A DNA stretch of 9,503 bases from an uncultured Rubellimicrobium sp. (GTDB lineage: Bacteria; Pseudomonadota; Alphaproteobacteria; Rhodobacterales; Rhodobacteraceae): assembly GCA_902805995.1 (NCBI GenBank), contig CADCUU010000013.1:1-9503 (forward strand). The letters are read 5' to 3'. A program made the translations under genes and the position numbers. The notes beneath the pieces are model-generated. The model was not told where the DNA came from and did not search any database. It saw nothing but the letters and a program-made list of their open reading frames with translations. Positions 1 to 6,185 of this stretch are shown here, in pieces (positions within the stretch are counted from its first letter, which is position 1; every line of letters begins with the position of its first letter).

Positions 1-684
<684 letters not shown>

Positions 685-721
685 CGCGAATTCGGGGCAC
701 ATTGCTGCTTCGACCTATCCA

Positions 722-753
722 AAGGGGGTGCCGGTGATTCGGCACCCCTTCTT
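722..753 (+). terminator. Rho-independent terminator of ilvC
   Basis: A 9-bp perfect stem (725-733 ggggtgccg with 740-748 cggcacccc) closes a 6-nt loop. It is flanked by an A-run on the left (721-723) and a short T-rich tail (ttctt) on the right. It starts about 40 nt after the ilvC stop codon. The A/T flanks make it potentially bidirectional, so it could also stop transcripts coming leftward past the Mn-catalase gene. Confidence 0.88.
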
Positions 754-774
754 CGTTGGAGGATCGCGCAGGCG

Positions 775-825
775 GGTTAATGGAGTCTGACGGCGACGAA
801 CGGTCCAGGAGGGTCACGCAACGCC
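775..825. repeat. 51-nt block-conserved intergenic repeat, copy A
   Basis: This stretch matches 8868-8918 in the same orientation at 40 of 51 positions by eye, without gaps. The conserved blocks are ggttaa, agtctgac, a 13-nt block ending cgaacggt (11 of 13 identical), and the 15-mer gggtcacgcaacgcc (811-825). Nine of the eleven differences fall in two fully changed spacers of 3 and 6 nt. It lies between the ilvC terminator and the 3' end of the Mn-catalase gene. The function is unknown; a binding site, a promoter-like element or a small dispersed repeat are all possible. Confidence 0.75.
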
Positions 826-890
826 GTCCGATTCGAGCGTAAGCTGAACGGTTGAACCAAACCCTGGGCCGGGGCTCAGGTGCGTGACCC
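811..890. repeat. 10-bp inverted repeat gggtcacgca / tgcgtgaccc
   Basis: The core of the 51-nt repeat (811-820) recurs as its exact reverse complement at 881-890, 60 nt away. The segment between also repeats gaacggt (798-804 and 846-852). The 249-nt spacer between ilvC and the Mn-catalase gene (685-933) therefore holds the ilvC terminator, repeat copy A, this inverted pair and a GC-rich hairpin, but no gene that I can support. Confidence 0.6.
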
Positions 891-899
891 CCGGCGAAT

Positions 900-927
900 G
901 CGGCGCCTGCCGGTCGACAAGCGCCGC
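900..927 (-). terminator. Possible terminator stem-loop after the Mn-catalase gene
   Basis: A 7-bp perfect GC stem (900-906 gcggcgc with 921-927 gcgccgc) surrounds a 14-nt loop, 6 nt beyond the catalase stop codon on the minus strand. It is not followed by a T-run, so it is at best a weak intrinsic terminator or a 3'-end stabilising hairpin. Confidence 0.3.
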
Positions 928-933
928 TGGTGG

Positions 934-1881
934 TCAGAGCGAGCCGGCGCCCTGATGCGCCGCTTTGGTCAGGCGCTCGGCGATCTCGTAGAACTCCTCG
1001 GGCGCGTAGTCGGGAGAGAAGGCCGAGGGCTGGCCCACGAGGTCGTGGATACGGCCGCCGTCGGGCATGCCCTCAACCACCTCAAGTTCGCCCGGCGGGT
1101 CGTCGGGGAGCGCCATCTCGCCTTCCCAGATCCCCGCGATGGAGCGGTAGTCGGAGGGGCTGAAGGTGTAGAGCCGGCGATGCGAGCCCTCGGCCAGGTA
1201 CTTCTGGCATTCGGGAATGCGGTCCGTCGGGATGTTGGGCGTGGGCAGCATCTGCTCGATGCTGACGCCGGTCAGCTTCTTGAGGGCCAGCGCATAGGCA
1301 TGGGCGTGGACGCCGCCCCGAACCAGAAGGTAGCCGCAGACCTCGCGCCCGGTGGCGTCGGAGCTGTCCAGCGTCTCATAAACGCGCAGCTTGTGGAGGC
1401 GCGCCCCGCATTCGAGGTGGAAGTTGTGGAGAAGGTCGAAGACCACGTTCCCGGTGGTCGTCACCATGTCCACGTTCCAGCTCATGGAGTTGGAGTTGAC
1501 CGGCACCGCGCCGCCGCCGTGGGACAGGAAGCTCGCAGCGGAGCGGATCTCCCTCATCGCCTCGAAGGGGCCCATGGAGATGTCGCCGCCGTTGCCGGAG
1601 TCGTCCGCGGCCGCGTCGGGGCCGTTGTTGAGCATCGCGACACCGTTGGAGACGAGCTCCACATGGCCCAGCTCCTCGGCGGTGATGGCGGCCACGAGTT
1701 CGTAGAAGGGCTTCAGCTTGGACTTGGAGCGGAAGTTGAAGCTTTGGAACATGTAGTTGCCCAAAGTCGACATCTCGCCGTACTTGCCGCCCAGCAGCTC
1801 CTGAAGAGCGGCCCCGGCGTTCGGGTCCTGCTTCTTGGGCGCCGGGAGCTCCACCTGGAGCTTGTCGATACGTAGGAACAT
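934..1881 (-). CDS. Manganese (non-haem) catalase, KatN-like
   Basis: A cytoplasmic dimanganese catalase that dismutates hydrogen peroxide without haem. The predicted protein has 315 residues, within the range of the family (roughly 270-320). It is a ferritin-like four-helix bundle. By comparison with the Lactobacillus plantarum enzyme, the likely metal ligands are E36 (GEMSTLGNYMFQ), E70 and H73 (EELGHVE), E157 (FHLECGARLHKLR) and H192 (GGVHAHAYAL). The C-terminal tail after about residue 230 is the usual family extension. The start chosen is the ATG at 1881, preceded by a good Shine-Dalgarno (ggagg, plus-strand 1889-1893). An upstream in-frame start would add ten residues with no family support. 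The gene is monocistronic by layout: it is separated from glmM by 133 nt holding a candidate terminator and a stress-type promoter. Family assignment is strong; substrate activity is inferred. Confidence 0.95.
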   Translation of the reverse strand: MFLRIDKLQVELPAPKKQDPNAGAALQELLGGKYGEMSTLGNYMFQSFNFRSKSKLKPFYELVAAITAEELGHVELVSNGVAMLNNGPDAAADDSGNGGDISMGPFEAMREIRSAASFLSHGGGAVPVNSNSMSWNVDMVTTTGNVVFDLLHNFHLECGARLHKLRVYETLDSSDATGREVCGYLLVRGGVHAHAYALALKKLTGVSIEQMLPTPNIPTDRIPECQKYLAEGSHRRLYTFSPSDYRSIAGIWEGEMALPDDPPGELEVVEGMPDGGRIHDLVGQPSAFSPDYAPEEFYEIAERLTKAAHQGAGSL

Positions 1882-1909
1882 GCGCTGCCCTCCTCTGATG
1901 GCGGGGGGC

Positions 1910-1934
1910 AACTAAGGCGAGCAGGAGCGGTTCC
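1910..1934 (-). promoter_or_regulatory. Candidate extracytoplasmic/general-stress-type promoter of the Mn-catalase gene
   Basis: On the minus strand ggaac (1934-1930) is followed after exactly 16 nt by agtt (1913-1910). This is one base from the alphaproteobacterial EcfG-type pattern GGAAC - 16/17 nt - CGTT. Transcription would begin near 1903, giving a leader of about 22 nt that contains the Shine-Dalgarno. The overlapping cttggaac also resembles a heat-shock (RpoH) -35 box, so the sigma factor is uncertain. Confidence 0.45.
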
Positions 1935-1994
1935 AAGGATCGGGGCCCGGACGGCGCGGATCGACGACCGGGTGCCCTAGGGGATCGGCCAGAA

Positions 1995-2026
1995 GCCGCC
2001 GAACCCCCTCGGCCTTATTCGGCGGC
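1995..2026 (-). terminator. Candidate terminator overlapping the glmM stop codon
   Basis: A 9-bp perfect inverted repeat (1995-2003 gccgccgaa with 2018-2026 ttcggcggc) has a 14-nt loop that holds the glmM TAA codon. On the minus strand the stem is followed by ttct and then GC-rich sequence, so the U-tract is poor. It could end the glmM transcript or protect its 3' end. Confidence 0.45.
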
Positions 2027-3376
2027 GTGGGCCATAGCGGCGGTTTCCACGGCGGCGACGATCTCACCCACGACCTGGGCGAGGAGCGCCTCATCTTCGC
2101 ATTCGCCCATGACGCGGATCAGCGGCTCGGTCCCGGACTTGCGGATCAGGATGCGGCCCTGCCCATGCACGCGCGCCTTGGCCCCTTCGATCACGGCCTG
2201 GACCGTGGGGGAGGACAGCGGCTGCTGCCCCGCGGCGTAGCGGACATTCCTGAGAAGCTGGGGCACACGTTCGAACTGGCGCAGGAGCCGGGAAGCGGGG
2301 AGCCCCGTCTCGGCCATGGCGGCGATGACCTGGAGCGCGGCGAGGAGGCCGTCGCCCGTGGTCGCGTAGTCGGTCATGACAATGTGGCCCGACTGCTCCC
2401 CGCCGAGGTTCCAGCCACCGGCGCGCATTGCCTCCACGACATAGCGGTCACCCACGGCGGTCCGCTCCAGCCGGAGGCCACGGCCGCCCAGGAAGCGTTC
2501 GAGCCCGAGATTCGACATCACCGTCGCGACCAGGGTGCCGCCCTGGAGCTTGCCCTGATCCGCCCAGCGCGCGGCCATAAGCGCCATGAGCTGGTCGCCG
2601 TCGGCGATCTCCCCGTTCTCGTCGATCAGGATCACGCGGTCGGCGTCCCCGTCGAGGCAGATGCCGATATCGGCGCCGTGGGTCACGACCATCTCGGCCG
2701 CGGCCTGGGGCGCGGTGGAGCCGCAACCGTCGTTGATGTTGGTGCCGTTCGGGTTGGTGCCCACGGGGACCACGGTGGCGCCAAGCTCCCACAGGACCTC
2801 GGGGGCGACCTTGTAGGCCGCGCCGTTCGCGCAGTCGATCACGACCTTGAGCCCTTCGAGGCTGCGGCCCTTGGGGAAGGTGGACTTGAGCCGCTCCATG
2901 TAGCGGAAGCGGCCGTCGTCGATGCGCTTGGCACGCCCGATATTGCCGGCCTGGGTGGGCTCCACGCCGGCCTCGACCAAGGCCTCGATTTCGGCCTCGG
3001 CCTCGTCGGACAGCTTGAAGCCGTCGGGGCCGAAGAACTTGATGCCGTTGTCGTTGTGCGGGTTGTGCGAGGCGGAGATCATGATCCCCACATCGGCGCG
3101 CATGGAGGTGGTCAGGAGGCCCACGGCGGGCGTCGGCACGGGGCCGAGCAGCAGGACGTTCATGCCCGTGGAGGTGAGGCCGGCGGTCAGCGCGTTCTCG
3201 AACATATAGCCGGACAGGCGGGTGTCCTTGCCGATCACGACGCGGTGGCCGTTCGATCCGTCGTTGCGGAAGTAGCGCCCGGCCGCCGCGCCCAAACGCA
3301 GCGCAAGCTCGGCCGTCATGGGCCAGGTGTTGGCCGTGCCGCGCACCCCGTCGGTGCCGAAAAGCTTCTTGGTCAT
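2015..3376 (-). CDS. glmM: Phosphoglucosamine mutase
   Basis: GlmM interconverts glucosamine-6-phosphate and glucosamine-1-phosphate on the way to UDP-GlcNAc, the precursor of peptidoglycan and lipid A. The protein has 453 residues, the normal length. All four alpha-D-phosphohexomutase domains are present: [13 protein letters not shown] at the N-terminus, the phosphoserine loop SASHNP with catalytic S103, the Mg2+ loop DGDADR (D242, D244, D246), the sugar-binding GGEQSGH (325-331), and the phosphate-binding [11 protein letters not shown] (412-422). The start is the ATG at 3376, which overlaps the folP stop as ATGA. An aggcggga about 5 nt upstream can act as Shine-Dalgarno. The open frame continues 66 codons further upstream but only as antiphase reading through folP. 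folP-glmM adjacency is also known in E. coli. Very secure. Confidence 0.97.
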   Translation of the reverse strand: MTKKLFGTDGVRGTANTWPMTAELALRLGAAAGRYFRNDGSNGHRVVIGKDTRLSGYMFENALTAGLTSTGMNVLLLGPVPTPAVGLLTTSMRADVGIMISASHNPHNDNGIKFFGPDGFKLSDEAEAEIEALVEAGVEPTQAGNIGRAKRIDDGRFRYMERLKSTFPKGRSLEGLKVVIDCANGAAYKVAPEVLWELGATVVPVGTNPNGTNINDGCGSTAPQAAAEMVVTHGADIGICLDGDADRVILIDENGEIADGDQLMALMAARWADQGKLQGGTLVATVMSNLGLERFLGGRGLRLERTAVGDRYVVEAMRAGGWNLGGEQSGHIVMTDYATTGDGLLAALQVIAAMAETGLPASRLLRQFERVPQLLRNVRYAAGQQPLSSPTVQAVIEGAKARVHGQGRILIRKSGTEPLIRVMGECEDEALLAQVVGEIVAAVETAAMAHAAE

Positions 3377-4377
3377 GTTGTCCCGCCTAGTGCTTGCTGC
3401 AGGCTCAGGGCCTGTCTTGTTTCGCTCACGTCGTGCACCCGGATCATCTGGACCCCCTGCGCCGCGCCATGCAGCGCGACGGCAAGGGAGCCGGGCATCC
3501 GGTTCCGGGCCTCCGCCGCCCCGCTCAGGGTGCCGATGAACCCCTTGCGCGACGCGCCCAGAAGTACCGCGCATCCCAGCGCGTGGTAAAGCGACAGGCG
3601 GCGCAGCAGGCTCACGTTGTGTTGCAGAGTCTTTCCGAAACCCAAACCCGGATCGACCAGTATCCGCGCGCGCGGGATGCCGTGGGATTCGGCATGGGCC
3701 AGCCGTTCCTCAAGCTGGTCGTAGACGTCGAGGAGGACGTCATCGTAGCGCGGGTCCTTCTGCATCGTCTCGGGCGTGCCCTGGGCGTGCATGAGGCAGA
3801 GGCCCCGCGCGGCCCCGGCGACCTGGGCCATGCGCGGGTCGAAGGTGAGCGCGGAGACGTCGTTTACGATATCGGCACCCGCGTGCAGCGCCGCCTCGGC
3901 CACTCCGGCCTTGCGGGTGTCGATGGAGAGCGGGACGGTGCCGTCCTGCCGAAGGGCGTCGAGGATGGGGACGACGCGGGCCGTCTCCTCCTCCGGCGGT
4001 AACTCACGGGCGCCAGGGCGGGTGCTCTCTCCGCCGATGTCGAGGAGGTCGGCGCCCCCAGCCTCCATGGCGCGCGCCTGGGCGATGGCCGCCGCGGGCG
4101 CGTCGAAGAGCCCCCCATCCGAGAAGCTGTCGGGCGTGACGTTGAGGATGCCCATGATCCGCGGCGCGTCCCAGGAAAGGCCCGCGATGGGCTCACGCGT
4201 GGCTGTGAGGCGGTCAATGACCTCGGGCGGGACCTCGGACAGCAGGACGATCCGGGGCGGCTCGGTGCGGGACAGGCGCTCGACGCGGTCGAACCAGCAC
4301 CAGCCGCCGGCCAGCGTCAGCGCGCCGTCCGGGCGGGCCACATCGGTCATGGGGATCGGGCGCCAGTAGGCGGTCAT
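3373..4377 (-). CDS. folP: Dihydropteroate synthase
   Basis: FolP condenses 6-hydroxymethyl-dihydropterin diphosphate with p-aminobenzoate to give dihydropteroate in folate synthesis; it is the target of sulfonamides. The 334-residue protein shows the full TIM-barrel signature set: [16 protein letters not shown] (74-89), [11 protein letters not shown] (113-123), [10 protein letters not shown] (151-160), NDVSAL (172-177), [12 protein letters not shown] (195-206), [14 protein letters not shown] (241-254), GASRKGFIG (274-282) and RVHDV (313-317). About 73 residues precede the first motif, roughly 55-60 more than in the E. coli enzyme; this leader has a [10 protein letters not shown] motif at 24-33. 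The ATG at 4377 overlaps the folB stop as ATGA and no clear Shine-Dalgarno is present, so translation is probably coupled to folB. The stop overlaps the glmM start in the same way. Confidence 0.97.
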   Translation of the reverse strand: MTAYWRPIPMTDVARPDGALTLAGGWCWFDRVERLSRTEPPRIVLLSEVPPEVIDRLTATREPIAGLSWDAPRIMGILNVTPDSFSDGGLFDAPAAAIAQARAMEAGGADLLDIGGESTRPGARELPPEEETARVVPILDALRQDGTVPLSIDTRKAGVAEAALHAGADIVNDVSALTFDPRMAQVAGAARGLCLMHAQGTPETMQKDPRYDDVLLDVYDQLEERLAHAESHGIPRARILVDPGLGFGKTLQHNVSLLRRLSLYHALGCAVLLGASRKGFIGTLSGAAEARNRMPGSLAVALHGAAQGVQMIRVHDVSETRQALSLQQALGGTT

Positions 4378-5297
4378 TCGGGCGCGGTCCAGTCGTGGCG
4401 CTCCTCCAATGGGGCATCGAGCGTGGCGCGGCGCACGCGCAGGGGAGCCTCCATCAGGCCGCCGGGTGAAGGGCCAATCAGCAGAACTTCCAGCGCTCCC
4501 ATGGCTTCGGCGAACATGACCGTGCGAAAGAGGGGGTCCGCCCCGCTCCAGCCCCCGTCGATGGACAGCTTGGCGGGAGCCCAGACGACCGGTCGACCAC
4601 GGCGGAGATGCCAGTCCAGTTCCGTCCGGGTCGCAGCCACCTCCAGCCGGTCATCCCGTTCTGCCAGCAGCCATGCGCCTTGGTCGGCCGCGAGGAGATC
4701 CAGGCGGTTCTGCGCGTCCGGGGTGCGGGCCCGAGGAGATGGGCAGGCCGGCGCCACGAGCAGCAGGGCGCCCGCCTTGTTGGTCAGTTGGTCGATCATC
4801 GCGGACAGGGACGCTGACTCCGCCTCGCGCTCTCCCAGAAGGACCACCCGGAGCGGCAGGTTGTCGGATCCCGACGGCTCCGCCCCGGTCTCCTCCCGGC
4901 TCCTCACGATCTCGACGCCCAGGTCGCCGGGGCCGCGGTCGAGCTTCTGCACGCGCAGGAACACCCGCGCGGCCTGCGGCTCCCTCAGGATGCGGGAGGC
5001 GATGCGGGAGGCGAGGGTTTCGAGGAGCGCCAGACGCTCGGCCGCCAGTTCGGCGGCCACGGCGTCGGCCAAGCGGTCGTAGGACAGGATGCGGTCCACG
5101 TCGTCGCCCGCGTCGCCAAGAGGCAGCACCTCGACGACGATGTCGAAGCGGAGGCGCTGGGTCACGCCGCGCTCCACCTCGAAGGCGCCGATCTCGGCCG
5201 CGACGACGTGGTCGCGCAGGGAGATGCGGTCGAGCGGGCCGCCCATCGCCTCGGCGCGGGCGTGAAGGTCGAAGGCCGTGGAAAGGTCGTCGGTCAT
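4374..5297 (-). CDS. folB: Dihydroneopterin aldolase with a C-terminal kinase-like extension
   Basis: FolB cleaves 7,8-dihydroneopterin to 6-hydroxymethyl-7,8-dihydropterin and glycolaldehyde, two steps before FolP. The protein is 307 residues, while a stand-alone FolB has about 120. Residues 21-133 are the aldolase domain: DRISLRDHVVAAEIGAFEVE, then QRLRFDIVVEV, DDVDRILSYDRLADAV, ALLETLASRI (with a conserved Glu at 93) and RVFLRVQKLDRGP with the likely catalytic K118. Residues 148-307 form a second domain whose pattern resembles a degraded amino-acid-kinase fold of the COG2054 type: VVLLGE, LLLVAPACPSP, AQNRLDLLAADQGAWLLAE, RPVVWAPAKL, GALEVLLIG. The ATG at 5297 was chosen because the aldolase motif starts soon after it; Shine-Dalgarno support is weak. 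The stop overlaps the folP start. Aldolase assignment is strong; the kinase-like assignment is inference. Confidence 0.9.
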   Translation of the reverse strand: MTDDLSTAFDLHARAEAMGGPLDRISLRDHVVAAEIGAFEVERGVTQRLRFDIVVEVLPLGDAGDDVDRILSYDRLADAVAAELAAERLALLETLASRIASRILREPQAARVFLRVQKLDRGPGDLGVEIVRSREETGAEPSGSDNLPLRVVLLGEREAESASLSAMIDQLTNKAGALLLVAPACPSPRARTPDAQNRLDLLAADQGAWLLAERDDRLEVAATRTELDWHLRRGRPVVWAPAKLSIDGGWSGADPLFRTVMFAEAMGALEVLLIGPSPGGLMEAPLRVRRATLDAPLEERHDWTAPE

Positions 5298-5358
5298 GCC
5301 CGGGCCGTGCTGTTGCCCCGCGTCCCTATCGTGACGGGAACCTCCGGGCAAGCAAGGC

Positions 5359-6027
5359 TCAGTTGGAGGCGTTGGACGCCATCTGCATCTGCTCCTCGAC
5401 GTAAAACAGGTGCGCGCCGATCTCGGCGGTCTGAAAGAACTCCTCGGCCCAGTAGGGCTGGACGGCGTTGGTGTGGTAGAACAACGCACCATCCGTCAGC
5501 TCGCGGGGGGCGCCGTCGAGCATGACGCGGGCGATGCGGCCCATGAGGTCCCAGGAGTCCTCGTCCCGGATGTCGTCCGACAAGCCATCGCAGTAATATG
5601 AGAACTGGCACATCCACTTTTCGCCCGTGCCCTGCTGGACAACGCCGCAAACGGTGCCGGGATAGCGTCCACTGTCGCGGCGGTTCAGGATGACCTCGGC
5701 CACGGCGATCTGCCCGGTCAGGCTTTCGCCGCGCGCCTCATGGTACAGGGCCTGGGCCAGGCAGTGCCATTCGTCGTTGCCTTCGGCTTCGGCTTGGTCG
5801 ATGAGGGTCGGGAGGGATTGCTTCGTTTCGATGGCACGCTCGGACGGCGGCGGCAGATGGCCCGCCCGCGCGGCCAAGGTAACCTCGGCTCCGTGGCGCG
5901 CGGTTCCCAGGGCGCTGTCGAGCCGTTGGGCCGTGGAGGACCCGGCGACAGGCGAGGCGTTGGCCAGACCAATCGTGAAGGCCGAAGCCACCAGAGCGCC
6001 GAATACGCGCCCGAACCAAACCGTCAT
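5359..6027 (-). CDS. Exported cell wall hydrolase, SleB/CwlJ family
   Basis: A predicted periplasmic peptidoglycan hydrolase of 222 residues. The N-terminus (MTVWFGRVFGALVASAFTIG) looks like a Sec signal peptide with a likely cut after LANA at residue 24. A linker follows to about residue 85, then a Hydrolase_2 (SleB/CwlJ) domain: WHCLAQALYHEARGES (87-102) with the presumed catalytic E97, IAVAEVILNR (107-116), CGVVQQ, CQFSYYCDG (140-148), LFYHT (182-186), and the end motif IGAHLFYVEE (203-212). SleB itself is a spore-germination enzyme, but this organism is not expected to form spores; alphaproteobacterial members are thought to remodel the wall. The ATG at 6027 has a modest gggaca upstream. 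The gene lies 61 nt upstream of folB on the same strand, so it may head the folB-folP-glmM operon. Confidence 0.9.
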   Translation of the reverse strand: MTVWFGRVFGALVASAFTIGLANASPVAGSSTAQRLDSALGTARHGAEVTLAARAGHLPPPSERAIETKQSLPTLIDQAEAEGNDEWHCLAQALYHEARGESLTGQIAVAEVILNRRDSGRYPGTVCGVVQQGTGEKWMCQFSYYCDGLSDDIRDEDSWDLMGRIARVMLDGAPRELTDGALFYHTNAVQPYWAEEFFQTAEIGAHLFYVEEQMQMASNASN

Positions 6028-6091
6028 TCAGCTGTCCCATCGTTCCGCGGGTTGGCCCCCGCTGCAGGACAGGACTACGAATTTAGTTCCC

Positions 6092-6111
6092 CTGTGTCAC
6101 CCGAGACACAG
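6092..6111. promoter_or_regulatory. Inverted repeat ctgtgtc-N6-gacacag upstream of the hydrolase gene
   Basis: A perfect 7-bp inverted repeat (6092-6098 and 6105-6111) with a 6-nt spacer sits 65-84 nt upstream of the hydrolase start codon. There is no T-run on either side, so it looks more like an operator or a leader hairpin than a terminator. I cannot assign a regulator, and I see no confident -35/-10 pair beside it. Confidence 0.4.
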
Positions 6112-6163
6112 TGATATGCGCGACACACCGCCAGAGGGGGTGGTCGATATCCGCCGACTATGT

Positions 6164-6177
6164 TTCAGATGTCTGAA
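6164..6177. promoter_or_regulatory. Short dyad ttcaga-N2-tctgaa between the PPDK-like and hydrolase genes
   Basis: A 6-bp dyad with a 2-nt centre lies 9 nt past the PPDK-like stop codon on the minus strand and is followed there by an 8-nt self-complementary ttaattaa at 6182-6189, which overlaps the stop. This is a possible operator for the hydrolase-fol-glmM operon. It has no terminator-like tail. Confidence 0.25.
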
Positions 6178-6185
6178 TGCCTTAA

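Noticed and set aside
685..933. A tRNA or small gene between ilvC and the catalase gene
   Set aside because: No T-loop/anticodon arrangement is visible and the possible short frames lack start signals; only the terminator and repeats are supported.
880..1875. A 331-codon plus-strand open frame opposite the Mn-catalase gene
   Set aside because: It mirrors the catalase coding frame and has no recognisable domain. The catalase on the minus strand has its metal ligands and a Shine-Dalgarno.
2027..3589. A 520-codon plus-strand open frame opposite glmM
   Set aside because: It is the antisense of a complete glmM with all catalytic motifs. The translation is rich in G, H, A and V, as expected from a high-GC mirror frame, and shows no family signature.
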